Shown: positions 1 through 12,249, counted from the first letter of the stretch. The stretch: 64,000 bases of DNA from Streptomyces spinosisporus (GCF_022698145.1 NZ_JALDAX010000009.1:62001-126000), one strand, 5' to 3'. Notes: generated by a model not told the origin, from the letters alone. A program made the numbers and translations.

Positions 1-868
1 CCAGACCAGCGGCGCGCAGCACCGCCTCCTCACCGGCGTACTGCTCCAGACAGCCGCGCCCGCCGCACGGGCACGCGGGCCCCTCCGGTTGCACCGGCAC
101 ATGCCCCAACTCGCCCGCGAAACCGCGCGTACCGCGCAGCAGCCCGCCGGCCACCACGACCGCCGCACCGATGCCGATCTCCGCGGAGACGTGCAGGAAG
201 TCCTCAGGGGTGCGCTCGCCGAGCCAGAGTTCGGCGAGCGCACCGAAGTTGGCCTCGTTGTCGACCGTCAGCGGAATGTCGGCGGGCAGCAGGGCGCCGA
301 GGTCGGTGTCGTGCCAGTCGAGGTTCGGGGCGCGTACGACGGTGCGGGCGTCGCGGGCCACCAGGCCCGGCACCGCCACCGCGAGCCCCGCGGGCCACAG
401 CCCCTCGCCCTCCGCCTCGGCGACGACCCGGTGTACGAGCGCGGTGAGTTCCTCGAGCACCGGCTCGGGGGCGCGACCGCGGTTCGTGGCGTGCCGCACG
501 GCACGCGCGCGTACCTGTCCGCGCAGATCGACCGCGCAGACCGCGAGATGATCCACGCCGATCTCGGCGCCGATCCCGGCCGGACCGTGTCCGCTGACGG
601 CGAGCGCCGAGCCGGGACGGCCCACACGGCCGGGCCGCTCGGGGCCCAGCTCGTCCAGCAGTCCCGTGCGGATCAGTTCGTCGACCAGGGTCGACACCGC
701 GGCCCGCGTCAGCCCGATGCGCGAGGCGACGGCCGCACGGGAGAGCGGCCCCTCGGCGCTGACGGTGTGCATCACTCGGGCGAGATTGCGGCGGCGCATG
801 CCCTGCTGGGTGTCGGGCAGCACCCGTCGGGGACCGGCCGGGTGGGCCTCGTGCAGCGGTGCGGTCAT
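1..868 (-). CDS. ROK-family transcriptional repressor (XylR-like), C-terminus beyond window
   Basis: This is probably the xylose repressor, binding DNA through an N-terminal winged helix and sensing sugar or sugar phosphate through a ROK (glucokinase-like) domain. Residues about 20-75 form the helix-turn-helix, and the ROK domain follows. The family zinc site CPCGGRGC followed by LEQYAGEE is present near the left edge, so most of the protein is here and only the C-terminal tail is missing. It starts at the ATG whose complement is at 866-868, only 10 bp after the xylB stop, so the two genes are very likely co-transcribed. ROK repressors next to xylAB are the standard xylose regulators in actinomycetes. 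Regulation of the xyl genes is inferred from context. Confidence 0.9.
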   Translation of the reverse strand, partial: MTAPLHEAHPAGPRRVLPDTQQGMRRRNLARVMHTVSAEGPLSRAAVASRIGLTRAAVSTLVDELIRTGLLDELGPERPGRVGRPGSALAVSGHGPAGIGAEIGVDHLAVCAVDLRGQVRARAVRHATNRGRAPEPVLEELTALVHRVVAEAEGEGLWPAGLAVAVPGLVARDARTVVRAPNLDWHDTDLGALLPADIPLTVDNEANFGALAELWLGERTPEDFLHVSAEIGIGAAVVVAGGLLRGTRGFAGELGHVPVQPEGPACPCGGRGCLEQYAGEEAVLRAAGL

Positions 869-878
869 GCCCCCGTCC

Positions 879-2324
879 TCAATGGCTGTCCGTGCTCCGC
901 TCCAGCAGCGGGGCCGCGTCGGAGAGTACCCCGGCGATCCTCGCCAGCGTCTCCTCGTCCCGCTCCACCGCGTCCAGCACCGGGCCCGCGGCGGTGTTCC
1001 AGCGCCGGGCGACCGCGGCCGGGTCCTCGCCGGTCAGGAGGCCCGCCGCCTGCGCCGCGGCGCCGAGCGCGACCAGTTCCTTGGCCTCCGGTACCTGGAC
1101 CGGGCGCCCCGACAGGCGGCGTACCGTCTCCTGCCAGGCCGTGCCGCGAGCGCCGCCGCCGATCAGCAGCAGCGGGACCGAACGGTCCGCGTCCTCGTCG
1201 AGGACCAGGTCGAGCGCCCCGAGCAGCGAGTGCACAGCGCCGTCGTAGGCGGCCTGCAGGAGCTGGCCGCCGGTGGTGTCGTGGCGCAAGCCATGCAGCA
1301 GTCCGGAGGCGTCCGGGAGGTTGGGGGTGCGTTCCCCGTCCAGATACGGCAGCAGGGTCACGCCGCTGGTGGGCTCGACGGCCTCACGGTCCAGGTTCAG
1401 CAGCGCGGCGACGCGGTCGACGGCGAGCGTGCAGTTCAGTGTGCACGCCAGGGGCAGCCAGTCCCCGTGGGCGTCGGCGAAGCCCGCCACGGTGCCGGTC
1501 GGGTCGGCGGGGCGCCGTTTGGTGACGGCGTACACCGTGCCCGACGTGCCCAGGCTGAGCACCGGGGTGCCCGGGCGCAGCCCGAGGCCCATCGCCGCTG
1601 CGGCGTTGTCGCCCGTCCCCGGTGCGACCAGGGTGCCCTTGGAGAACGGCAGGCCGTGGATGTCGCGCACGGTGCCCGCCACCTCGCCCGGCCGGACCAC
1701 CCGCGGCAGCAGCGCGGGATCGAGGCCCACGTGCGCGAGGGTCTCCTCGTCGTACGCCTCCGTCCCGGAAGCCCACCAGCCGGTGCCCGAGGCGTCGCCG
1801 CGGTCGGTGGTGCCCTGCCCCGTGAGGCGCTCGGTGAGGTAGTCGTGGGGCAGGCGTACCGCCTTGGTCGCACGGATCGCCTCGGGTTCGTTCTCCGCGA
1901 GCCACGCCCACTTGGTGACCGTGAACGAGGGGCCGGGCACGCTTCCGGCGCGCTCGGCCCAGGCCTTCGGGCCGCCCAGTTCCTCGACCAGACGGCGGGC
2001 CTGCGGCGCCGAGCGCACGTCGTTCCACAGCAGGGCGGGGCGGACCGGCTCACCGCGCTCGTCGAGCGTCACGAGGCCGTGCTGCTGCCCCCCGATCGAG
2101 ACCGCGGACGCCTCGTGCGCGGCGTCGCCGCACTGGCGCAGGGCCTCGCACAGGGCGTCCCACCACTGGCGCGGGTCGCTCTCGCGGCCCGCCCCTGAGG
2201 AGACGGTGTGCGGCGCCTGGCCGCTCGCGACGACCTGCCCGGTGGCCGCGTCGACGACGAGCGCCTTGGTGGACTGGGTGGACGTGTCCACGCCGACGAC
2301 GAGCGGACCCTCGGCTGCTGACAT
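879..2324 (-). CDS. xylB: xylulokinase
   Basis: FGGY-family sugar kinase of 481 residues, the usual XylB length. It phosphorylates D-xylulose to xylulose 5-phosphate after XylA, feeding the pentose phosphate pathway in the cytoplasm. The N-terminal phosphate loop GVDTSTQSTK (about residues 11-20), the GGQQHG substrate segment near residue 80 and the C-terminal LIGGGARG adenosine-site motif are all visible. The ATG at 2324 is preceded by GGGAG about 8 bp upstream and gives the family N-terminus. The frame stays open for another 29 codons, but that extension only translates a leader repeat (EPRKEPRK) and is not conserved-looking. xylB diverges from xylA and is followed by the ROK repressor. Confidence 0.95.
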   Translation of the reverse strand: MSAAEGPLVVGVDTSTQSTKALVVDAATGQVVASGQAPHTVSSGAGRESDPRQWWDALCEALRQCGDAAHEASAVSIGGQQHGLVTLDERGEPVRPALLWNDVRSAPQARRLVEELGGPKAWAERAGSVPGPSFTVTKWAWLAENEPEAIRATKAVRLPHDYLTERLTGQGTTDRGDASGTGWWASGTEAYDEETLAHVGLDPALLPRVVRPGEVAGTVRDIHGLPFSKGTLVAPGTGDNAAAAMGLGLRPGTPVLSLGTSGTVYAVTKRRPADPTGTVAGFADAHGDWLPLACTLNCTLAVDRVAALLNLDREAVEPTSGVTLLPYLDGERTPNLPDASGLLHGLRHDTTGGQLLQAAYDGAVHSLLGALDLVLDEDADRSVPLLLIGGGARGTAWQETVRRLSGRPVQVPEAKELVALGAAAQAAGLLTGEDPAAVARRWNTAAGPVLDAVERDEETLARIAGVLSDAAPLLERSTDSH

Positions 2325-2521
2325 CGGGCTCTCCCTTTTACGCGGCTCTTTACGCGGCTCTCTTGCGCGGTTCTGCGAGACGAAGACTGGGCTCTGTGGT
2401 GACAAAGACATCTTGTCTCTTCCCAGAGCTGCGTCCGCATACTAATTTGTAAACCGCCATGACGAAATAGTCGGAGCACGTCATCCGAAGCAAGTACGTC
2501 GAAGCAGCAAGGAGTCGCGGC
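2325..2521. promoter_or_regulatory. divergent xylB/xylA promoter-operator region
   Basis: This 197-bp gap separates the start codons of xylB (leftward) and xylA (rightward), so both promoters and the repressor site should lie here. The most AT-rich stretch is 2441-2456, around ACTAATTTGTAAAC, an exception in this GC-rich DNA and the likeliest operator or promoter core. A tandem repeat occupies the xylB leader (separate entry). The xylA ribosome binding site AAGGAG lies just before its ATG. I could not define the operator half-sites with confidence. Confidence 0.6.
2337..2373. repeat. 12-bp tandem repeat in the xylB leader
   Basis: TTTACGCGGCTC occurs twice in perfect tandem (2337-2348 and 2349-2360), followed by a degenerate third copy ending in TTGCGCGGTTC (to about 2373). 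Read on the coding strand of xylB it is GAGCCGCGTAAA repeated directly in front of the ribosome binding site. It could be a remnant of slippage or could affect leader structure. Confidence 0.8.
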
Positions 2522-3688
2522 ATGAACTACCAGCCCACCCCCGAGGACAGGTTCACCTTCGGCCTGTGGACCGTCGGCTGGCAGGGAAGGGACCCGTTCG
2601 GCGACGCCACGCGGCGTGCCCTCGACCCGGTCGAGTCGGTGCAGCGCCTGAGCGAGCTCGGCGCCTACGGCGTCACCTTCCACGACGACGACCTGATCCC
2701 CTTCGGGTCCTCGGACACCGAGCGCGAGTCGCACATCAAGCGCTTCCGCCAGGCTCTCGACACGACCGGCATGACCGTGCCGATGGCCACCACCAACCTC
2801 TTCACGCACCCCGTCTTCAAGGACGGCGCGTTCACCGCGAACGACCGCGACGTGCGCCGCTACGCGCTGCGCAAGACCATCCGCAACATCGACCTCGCCG
2901 CCGAGCTGGGCGCCAAGACCTACGTCGCCTGGGGCGGCCGCGAGGGCGCCGAGTCCGGCGCCGCCAAGGACGTGCGCGTCGCCCTCGAACGCATGAAGGA
3001 GGCCTTCGACCTCCTCGGCGAGTACGTGATCTCCCAGGGTTACGACCTGAAGTTCGCGATCGAGCCCAAGCCCAACGAGCCGCGCGGCGACATCCTGCTG
3101 CCCACCGTCGGTCACGCCCTCGCCTTCATCGAGCGCCTGGAGCGCCCGGAGATGTACGGCGTCAACCCCGAGGTCGGCCACGAGCAGATGGCCGGCCTGA
3201 ACTTCCCGCACGGCATCGCGCAGGCCCTGTGGGCGGGCAAGCTCTTCCACATCGACCTCAACGGCCAGTCCGGCATCAAGTACGACCAGGACCTGCGCTT
3301 CGGCGCCGGCGACCTGCGCGCCGCGTTCTGGCTGGTCGACCTTCTGGAGACCGCCGGCTACGAGGGCCCGCGCCACTTCGACTTCAAGCCGCCGCGGACC
3401 GAGGACCTCGACGGCGTGTGGGCGTCGGCCGCGGGCTGCATGCGCAACTACCTGATCCTCAAGGACCGTGCGGCCGCCTTCCGTGCCGACCCCGAGGTGC
3501 AGGAGGCCCTGCGCGCCTCGCGCCTGGACCAGCTCGCCCAGGCGACCGCGGAGGACGGTCTGCAGTCCCTCCTCGCCGACCGCAGCGCCTTCGAGGAGTT
3601 CGACCCGGAGGCGGCCGCCGCGCGCGGGATGGCCTTCGAGCGCCTCGACCAGCTGGCCATGGACCACCTGCTGAGGGCCCGCGGCTGA
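2522..3688 (+). CDS. xylA: xylose isomerase
   Basis: Converts D-xylose to D-xylulose (and glucose to fructose) as a cytoplasmic TIM-barrel tetramer using two divalent metals. The 388 residues and the positions of the active-site residues match the well-studied Streptomyces enzyme: His54 and Asp57 (FHDDD), Glu181 and Lys183 (EPKPNEP), Glu217 and His220 (NPEVGHEQ), Asp245 (HIDLNGQ), Asp255 and Asp257. The ATG follows AAGGAG by about 7 bp. The gene is monocistronic and divergent from xylB and the ROK repressor, so induction by xylose is expected. Nothing in the sequence looks damaged. Confidence 0.98.
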   Translation: MNYQPTPEDRFTFGLWTVGWQGRDPFGDATRRALDPVESVQRLSELGAYGVTFHDDDLIPFGSSDTERESHIKRFRQALDTTGMTVPMATTNLFTHPVFKDGAFTANDRDVRRYALRKTIRNIDLAAELGAKTYVAWGGREGAESGAAKDVRVALERMKEAFDLLGEYVISQGYDLKFAIEPKPNEPRGDILLPTVGHALAFIERLERPEMYGVNPEVGHEQMAGLNFPHGIAQALWAGKLFHIDLNGQSGIKYDQDLRFGAGDLRAAFWLVDLLETAGYEGPRHFDFKPPRTEDLDGVWASAAGCMRNYLILKDRAAAFRADPEVQEALRASRLDQLAQATAEDGLQSLLADRSAFEEFDPEAAAARGMAFERLDQLAMDHLLRARG

Positions 3689-3814
3689 AGGCACGCACGC
3701 GCGTGAGCGATCTCCGTACGGAATGCTCCGGAATCATGCGGTCCACGCCATGGATCCGTATCAAGTTCCGTACGGGGGTCGCCTGCTGCCCGGAGTGCGG
3801 CGACTCTGGACGGT

Positions 3815-4315
3815 ATGGCCATGCCGCCCGTACCGCCTCAGCCGCCCGGGCCGCCGGGTGACGCGCCGCCTCCCGGCGGCGGTTTCGGACCGCCTCCCGA
3901 CGACTACGGCTCCGGATACGGAGCGCAAGGGGGCTATGGGACGGGAGGTGGGTACGGCCCTCCGCCGGGAGGCAACGAGCCGCCCACCTACTACGGCGGC
4001 GGGCAGCCGCCCGAGCCCGAGCCGCCCAGGAGGCGACGCAACCCGCTCGTCTTCGTCCTGGTCGGTCTCGTGGCGGTCGCGGCCGTGGTCGTCGTCTTCA
4101 TGATGGGCTCCGGGAACGACGACTCGCCCGACAAGAAGTCGCCCGGCGGCGCGAGCACCGGCACCTCGTCCAAGCCGTCGCTGAGCATCCCGACGGAGCT
4201 GCCGAGCAAACTGCCCAGCGAGCTGCCGTCGAAGCTGCCCAGCGAACTGCCCAGTGAGATCCCGAGCGGCCTGGAATCGCTCATACCGTCCCTGGGGGAC
4301 ATCGAACTGCCCTGA
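3815..4315 (+). CDS. proline/glycine-rich single-pass membrane protein with LPS-repeat tail
   Basis: I do not recognise a functional family. The protein has 166 residues: a Pro/Gly/Tyr-rich N-terminal half (about 1-70, many PPG and GGY segments), an arginine patch followed by one hydrophobic helix (about 72-95), then a Ser/Thr-rich linker and a tail built from repeats of LPSK or LPSE (about 128-152). This layout is common in Streptomyces proteins with a disordered cytoplasmic head and a short exported tail. A second ATG two codons downstream (3821) could equally be the start. It stands alone between xylA and the convergent phytase-like gene, whose stop lies 21 bp beyond this one. Confidence 0.7.
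   Translation: MAMPPVPPQPPGPPGDAPPPGGGFGPPPDDYGSGYGAQGGYGTGGGYGPPPGGNEPPTYYGGGQPPEPEPPRRRRNPLVFVLVGLVAVAAVVVVFMMGSGNDDSPDKKSPGGASTGTSSKPSLSIPTELPSKLPSELPSKLPSELPSEIPSGLESLIPSLGDIELP
4196..4273. repeat. 12-bp coding repeat for LPS(K/E) units
   Basis: Repeated variants of a 12-bp unit (GAGCTGCCGAGC, AAACTGCCCAGC and similar) encode successive LPSK/LPSE tetrapeptides at the C-terminus of the single-pass membrane protein. Because the unit is a multiple of three, copy number can change without a frameshift. Confidence 0.7.
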
Positions 4316-4336
4316 CCGCCGGGCCGGTCACGGTGG

Positions 4337-5677
4337 TCAGATGCCGTGCGGCAGCCGCACATACGTCACCGTCGTCTCGATGCCGCTGTCGACCAGCCGG
4401 CCCTGCGCGTCGAACGCGTCCGCGCCGTCCGTCATGCCGAAGTCGTTGTCGTTGACGAGGGCGAGCGTGTCGTGGTCCACGCGCGCGATGCCCTCGATCT
4501 TCCCGGGCACCCCAGAGACCTTGCCCAGGTCGACCACCAGCCGCTTGCGCAGCACTGGCACGCCCGAGGCCGCCGGGTCCTCCAGCTGCTCCAGCGACGG
4601 GGACGTCGTGTCGTCGTCGTAGGCGCCACCGAGGATGTTCGCGCGCCGGTCCAGCGTCACCAGCTGCAGTCGGGCGGCCTTGTCGGTGCGCTCCTCCACG
4701 AGCAGCCGGTCGCCGCCCACGGCGACCACCGAGGAGATCTTCAGCTCGGAGGTGTCGTCCTCGCTCGGGTCCACCACGTTCACCGGGTCGAAGCGGTACG
4801 CGTACTCGCCGGTGACCGCCCTCCTCTTCGGCGAGAAACGCAGCAGACGCGTGGTGCGCGACGCGTCGCCCGCGTCTTCGTCCGGCAGCGACAGCGGGCT
4901 CTGCAGGGCCATCACCAGGTCACCGCCCGGCAGTTGCGCGAGGCCCTCGAATCCGCGGTTGATCTTCCGATGCAGCAGGATCGCGGGCAGCGCCTCCACC
5001 ACGGGGTAGTCGGCGCCGGTGAGGTTCAGCCCCTTGGGCACATAACGCGTGAGCACCCTCCCGCGCGCGGAGACGTGCACCAAGGAGGGTCCGTACTCGT
5101 CGACGAGCCAGAAACTCCCGTCCTTCGCCCGCACGATGCCCTCGGTGTCCAGCCCGTTCGGGTCGTACGACAGCGGCTTGGAGGCGTCGTAGGAGTACGG
5201 CGCCTCGTCGCGGCCCGCCTGGTTCGACAGGCCGGTGACGGCCTTACCGGAGGAGGTGGTGATCGGGATGGCGTCCAGCACCTTCACGGTGTCGCCGGAC
5301 ACCCGGATCCGCACGATCGCCGGGTCGAAGCCCGGCACCGGGAAGGTGCGGCGCTTGGTGCCGTCCACCTTGATCTGGCCGTTGGGGCCGCGGTCGGTCA
5401 CCGTCCAGAACTCGCCCTTGCGGCCCGTCGGATAGACGTCACTGCCGATGCCGCCGAGGTCGACGCCACGGTCGTTGTCCACCGTCCCGGGCAGCAGCGC
5501 ATTGCTGAAGGCGCCGAGCGGAATGTTCCCGAGCGTCGCGGTGCGCACGACGTGCGCACCCTGCGACGCCGCACTGGCGGGCGGACAGGCCGCAACAAGG
5601 GCCGCGATCACAGCAAGCGGAACGCCGGCTGCGACGGAGCGCCGTACCTGGGGCCGACCGGTGGCGTGCGGGGACAT
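4337..5677 (-). CDS. secreted phytase-like esterase (esterase-like activity of phytase family)
   Basis: A 446-residue exported protein. The N-terminus has arginines followed by a hydrophobic core ending in ASA (about residues 12-33), a Sec-type signal. The mature part shows the phytase-like beta-propeller signatures GEFWTVTDRGPNGQ, GLDTEGIVRAKDGSFWLVDEYG and NRGFEGLAQLPGGDL typical of the PF13449/COG4222 group. Family members are often annotated as phytase-like or esterase-like, but few have a proven substrate, so phosphoester hydrolysis is only a guess. The ATG at 5677 is preceded by a strong AGGAGG. The frame is open further upstream, but only the signal-peptide start makes sense. It is convergent with the preceding small membrane protein. 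Confidence 0.85.
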   Translation of the reverse strand: MSPHATGRPQVRRSVAAGVPLAVIAALVAACPPASAASQGAHVVRTATLGNIPLGAFSNALLPGTVDNDRGVDLGGIGSDVYPTGRKGEFWTVTDRGPNGQIKVDGTKRRTFPVPGFDPAIVRIRVSGDTVKVLDAIPITTSSGKAVTGLSNQAGRDEAPYSYDASKPLSYDPNGLDTEGIVRAKDGSFWLVDEYGPSLVHVSARGRVLTRYVPKGLNLTGADYPVVEALPAILLHRKINRGFEGLAQLPGGDLVMALQSPLSLPDEDAGDASRTTRLLRFSPKRRAVTGEYAYRFDPVNVVDPSEDDTSELKISSVVAVGGDRLLVEERTDKAARLQLVTLDRRANILGGAYDDDTTSPSLEQLEDPAASGVPVLRKRLVVDLGKVSGVPGKIEGIARVDHDTLALVNDNDFGMTDGADAFDAQGRLVDSGIETTVTYVRLPHGI

Positions 5678-5856
5678 CGAGCCTCCTGAGGAGCAACTGT
5701 GTTGACAGCGGCCACATTTGGTCCCTGCGGCGAACGTGTCCCCACCGGAAGATGAACGCGGGGCGTCCAGTTTCGGAGCAGACGGGCGACCGGAGCGGCC
5801 GAGCGGCAGAGAAATGGTTCGCGAGGACCGTCCAGTGCTGGCTACGTTCACGCAGC

Positions 5857-6489
5857 GTGGACACCGAGGACCCCAAGGACATCGTTCGGCGCGGGTACGA
5901 CGCCGTCTCCCGGCTCTACGACGACGCCTACGGAGCCGACACCAAGTACCGGGCACTGCTCGGCGACCTGTGCCGGGCGATCCCGACCGGCAGTGCCGTA
6001 CTGGACGTCGGCTGCGGAAGCGGGGTGCCGGTCGCGCGGGATCTTGTGGCCGCCGGGCACCGGGTCACCGGCATGGACATCAGCGAGGTGCAGATCAGCA
6101 GGGCCCGGGAGCGGGTTCCGCAGGCGGAGTTCATTCACGGCGACGTCACCGCTGCCTCGTTCGAGCCCGCCTCCTTCGACGCCGTCGTCTCCCTGTACGC
6201 CCTCATCCACATTCCGCTGGCCGAGCAGCCGCCACTGCTGCGGAGCATCGCCCGATGGCTGCGTCCGGGCGGCTGGTTCGTGGCCACCACCGGTCACCGC
6301 GCCTGGACCGGAACCGAGCCGAACTGGCTCGGCGGCGGGGCGCCCATGTGGTGGAGTCACACGGACGCCGCGACCAGCCGTACCTGGATCCGCGAGGCCG
6401 GACTGACCGTGGAGCGCGAGGAGTTCGTGCCCGAGGGCGACTCGGGACACGCCCTGTTCTGGGCCCGGCGCCCCACCGGACAGGATTGA
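5857..6489 (+). CDS. class I SAM-dependent methyltransferase
   Basis: Rossmann-fold methyltransferase of unknown substrate. The SAM-binding motif I VLDVGCGSGVPVA is clear, followed by the acidic end of strand 2 (GMDIS) and the post-motif segment LRPGGWFVATTG. I placed the start at a GTG (5857) because the protein then begins VDTEDPKDIVRRGYD, the usual beginning of this subfamily, giving 210 residues. An ATG at 5752 would add 35 residues lacking obvious conservation. No good ribosome binding site decides between them. The gene lies alone, divergent from the phytase-like gene, with no biosynthetic neighbours to suggest a substrate. Confidence 0.8.
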   Translation: MDTEDPKDIVRRGYDAVSRLYDDAYGADTKYRALLGDLCRAIPTGSAVLDVGCGSGVPVARDLVAAGHRVTGMDISEVQISRARERVPQAEFIHGDVTAASFEPASFDAVVSLYALIHIPLAEQPPLLRSIARWLRPGGWFVATTGHRAWTGTEPNWLGGGAPMWWSHTDAATSRTWIREAGLTVEREEFVPEGDSGHALFWARRPTGQD

Positions 6490-6543
6490 ACCTGCCCGGT
6501 GGGTGCCGGTTCGCCCGTGAACATCCCGCAGCGCTTTGCGTAC

Positions 6544-6610
6544 GTACGCCTCAGCGTCCCTCGTGCGCCTCCGTACGGCCCTGAGCGTCCTTCGCACGCC
6601 TCGGTACGCT
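6544..6610. repeat. imperfect ~30-bp direct repeat downstream of the methyltransferase
   Basis: Two imperfect copies begin at GTACG (6544 and about 6573), share the cores AGCGTCC and CGCCTC, and are followed by a third GTACG. They lie in the convergent gap between the methyltransferase and the SWIM protein. Function unknown. Confidence 0.5.
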
Positions 6611-6649
6611 CCGACGGTTCCCGCACTGCTCAGCGGCCTTCCGGCCGGC

Positions 6650-7929
6650 TCAGGCGGGCTCCGCCCCGCCCGCCGCCTCCATCGACGCCAGAGCGGTCGC
6701 CGGGTCCTGGCAGGCGGCTCCTGCGGGCATCCAGCGACCCCGCTCCTTGCGATAGGGCCACCAGCGCCCGTCCTGCCCCAGGCGCAGCTGGGCCGGTGTG
6801 CCGACGACCGTCCAGCGATTGCCCTTCGCCCTCAGTGACGGCCGTTCGTCCTCGTCCCAGGCGGACTCCAGCGCGGCACGCGCGCGTGCGAGCGTTTCAC
6901 CCGTAACAGCCCACTCCTCCTCCAGCACGGACAGCGCGGCCACACCTCCGAGGCACCACGCGCGCGTGGCCCGCGCCAACCCCTCCCGGTCCCGCGCCGA
7001 CCCGTCGGCCAGCCGGTCCGCCACCGCCTTCCCGGGTCCCCTCACCGACAGTCGTACGGCATCCTGCTCGACCGTCAACTCCCCTTCGGTGAGCAGCTCT
7101 TCCGCATCGAAGCGAAGAGCCCTGGCCAGCAGTCGATGGGCCTCCACGGCGGTCCGCGCGGCCAGGTGCCGCAGAGGGGCCGGGTCCACGCCCGCTGGGG
7201 GCGGGGTGTCGGTGTCCAGAGACGGCGGCGTACCGGCTTCCGGAGGCAGCTCCGGAGGAGGGGGCAGGGGCGGCAGAATGTCGCCGCTCCTGTACGCCTC
7301 GACCGCGTCCACACCATCCGGCTCCGAGGGAGCCTCGATGCGCCGGGTGCTGCGGGTCTGCAGGTCGTCGAGCAGGGCGCGTTCGCCCCGCCCGCGCATC
7401 AGCAGCAGCACGAACGGATCCTGGTCCAGCAGCCTCGCCACCTGGTAGCACAGGGCCGCCGTGTGCCCGCAGTGGTCCCAGGCGTCGCAGTCGCACTCCG
7501 GTTCCAGATCACCCAGGCCGGGCAGGAGTTCGATGCCCGCGGCCGCCGCGTCCTCCACCAGATGCGGCGGCATTTCGCGGTCCAGGAGCGCCGCGACGTG
7601 CCTGGCCCGCTCGACGGCCATGTCCAGGAACCGGTCCCACTGTTCGCCGTCGAGCTCCTCCAGCAGGACGTCGGCCCGGTGCGTCGTGCGATCGCTGTCC
7701 TGGACCACTGCGGTGATCCGTCCCGGGCGTACGGACACCGCGCCCACGGCTCCCGCGCGCGCGAGCCTGCGCCCCGCCTTCAGCTGCTGGGTGTCGAGCG
7801 CCGTGTCCTCCAGGGCCTTCAGCCAGGCCTGACCCCACCAGGTGCCCGCGAACCCCCGTCCGTGTGCGGGCGGCAGCGCGGCGAAGGTGCGCTCCACGTC
7901 CCGGTGATCGTGTTCCATGTCCTCGTGGC

Positions 7930-7933
<4 letters not shown>
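6650..7933 (-). CDS. SWIM zinc-finger protein
   Basis: A 427-residue protein carrying the SWIM-type zinc-binding signature CxCx(n)CxH, seen as CDCDAWDHCGH about residues 150-160. The N-terminus has the FAGTWWGQAWLKALED segment typical of bacterial SWIM proteins paired with SNF2 helicases. SWIM domains are thought to bind DNA or protein, so the product may be an accessory factor for the helicase. Its ATG overlaps the helicase stop codon as ATGA, so the two are translationally coupled. The C-terminal third is Pro/Glu-rich and then charged, without a further recognised domain. Role in DNA repair or chromosome remodelling is inferred from association only. Confidence 0.88.
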
Positions 7934-10884
<2,951 letters not shown>

Positions 10885-11062
10885 GGGCAACGCGTTCTCT
10901 GGCCCACAAGCAACGCCTCGGGGCCGGGGTGTTGCCAGCCCCCCTGTCCGCCACGGGCTGGCCCCCGTCCCGACCCGGGGGATGGCGCCATGGTCGCCGA
11001 AGGTCGTCGGTTCGTACGTTTCCTCAGGTCAGCACGTTGCCCGAGAGAGCCGGAGACCGGAC

Positions 11063-12118
11063 ATGCCCGAGCCCACCACAGCCGTCGCCGAACCGTTGCG
11101 GGAACCAGGGGATCTCCCGTCCGGAGGAAGCGACTTCGCGCCCCTTCTGCGCACGGTCAGGGGCCAGGGCCTCCTGGAGCACCGCCCCCTCTGGTACGCG
11201 CTGCGCATCGCCGTCAACGCGATCGCGCTGGCCGGCATCGTCACGGGCATCGTCCTCATCGGCAACTCGTGGTGGTCCCTCCTCCTGGCCCCGCTCCTGG
11301 CCGTGTTCTGCGCCCGCACGGCCTTCATAGGGCACGACGCGGGCCACTCCCAGATCACCGCAGACAAGTCGGCCGCCCGCGCGATCGGCCTGGTCCACGG
11401 CAACCTGCTCCTGGGCATGAGCTACGCCTGGTGGAACGACAAGCACAACCGCCACCACGCCAACCCCAACCACATCGACAAGGATCCGGATGTGGTCGCC
11501 GACGTCCTCGTCTTCACCGGCGAGCAGGCCGAGGTGCGGTCCGGTTTCCGGCGCTGGCTGACCCGCAACCAGGCATGGCTGTTCTTCCCGCTGACCCTCC
11601 TCGAAGGCGTCGCCCTGAAGGTCCACGGCTTCCGGGACCTGCGCAGGCAGCCTCCCCGGGAGCGGATCGTCGAGGGACTGCTGCTGCTGGCCCACGTCTG
11701 CATGTACGCGACGCTGCTGCTCACGTCGATGTCCCCGGCCAAGGCGCTCGCTTTCGCCGCCCTTCACCACATGCTGTTCGGCCTGCACCTGGGGATGGCC
11801 TTCGCGCCCAACCACAAGGGCATGGAGATGCCCGACCCGAACGGCGAGCGGTGGGGCCATCTGCGCCGACAGGTGCTGACCTCGCGCAACATCCGCGGCG
11901 GCCTGCTGACCGACTGGTTCCTCGGCGGGCTCAACTACCAGATCGAGCACCACCTCTTCCCCAGCATGCCCCGCCCCCATCTGCGGCTCGCCCAACCACT
12001 GGTGCGCGCGCACTGCCTGGGGTTGGGTATCCCCTATGCGGAGACCGGGCTCGTCGACTCCTATCGGCAGGCCCTGCGTCATCTGCGCGAAGTGGGCGAG
12101 CCGCTCAGGGCGCAATGA
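11063..12118 (+). CDS. front-end type membrane fatty acid desaturase
   Basis: Integral membrane di-iron desaturase of 351 residues, acting on acyl chains of lipids or acyl-CoA with reduced ferredoxin or flavin as electron source. All three histidine boxes are present: HDAGH, HNRHHANPNH and QIEHH, the last with the Gln that marks front-end or acyl-lipid desaturases such as the DesA3/linoleoyl-CoA group. Hydrophobic segments lie between them. The ATG at 11063 was chosen because it begins a plausible cytoplasmic N-terminus. No good Shine-Dalgarno separates it from upstream in-frame codons. A small membrane protein follows after 131 bp. Cold or membrane-fluidity control is possible but no operator is visible. 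Confidence 0.92.
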   Translation: MPEPTTAVAEPLREPGDLPSGGSDFAPLLRTVRGQGLLEHRPLWYALRIAVNAIALAGIVTGIVLIGNSWWSLLLAPLLAVFCARTAFIGHDAGHSQITADKSAARAIGLVHGNLLLGMSYAWWNDKHNRHHANPNHIDKDPDVVADVLVFTGEQAEVRSGFRRWLTRNQAWLFFPLTLLEGVALKVHGFRDLRRQPPRERIVEGLLLLAHVCMYATLLLTSMSPAKALAFAALHHMLFGLHLGMAFAPNHKGMEMPDPNGERWGHLRRQVLTSRNIRGGLLTDWFLGGLNYQIEHHLFPSMPRPHLRLAQPLVRAHCLGLGIPYAETGLVDSYRQALRHLREVGEPLRAQ

Positions 12119-12249
12119 CCGAGCGGGCTCTCAGGGGCGCGTCGGGGTTGCGCATCAGGGACGTCTCAGGGTCGTGGTCCGGAACCGTCGGCGGCCCGGG
12201 CCCGTTTTCAGGACAGAGAGCGGCAGTGGCCGCGAAGGAGGCGACGCAC

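Noticed and set aside
2441..2456. A defined XylR operator
   Set aside because: The AT-rich stretch is suggestive, but I could not find two clear half-sites, so no precise site is annotated.
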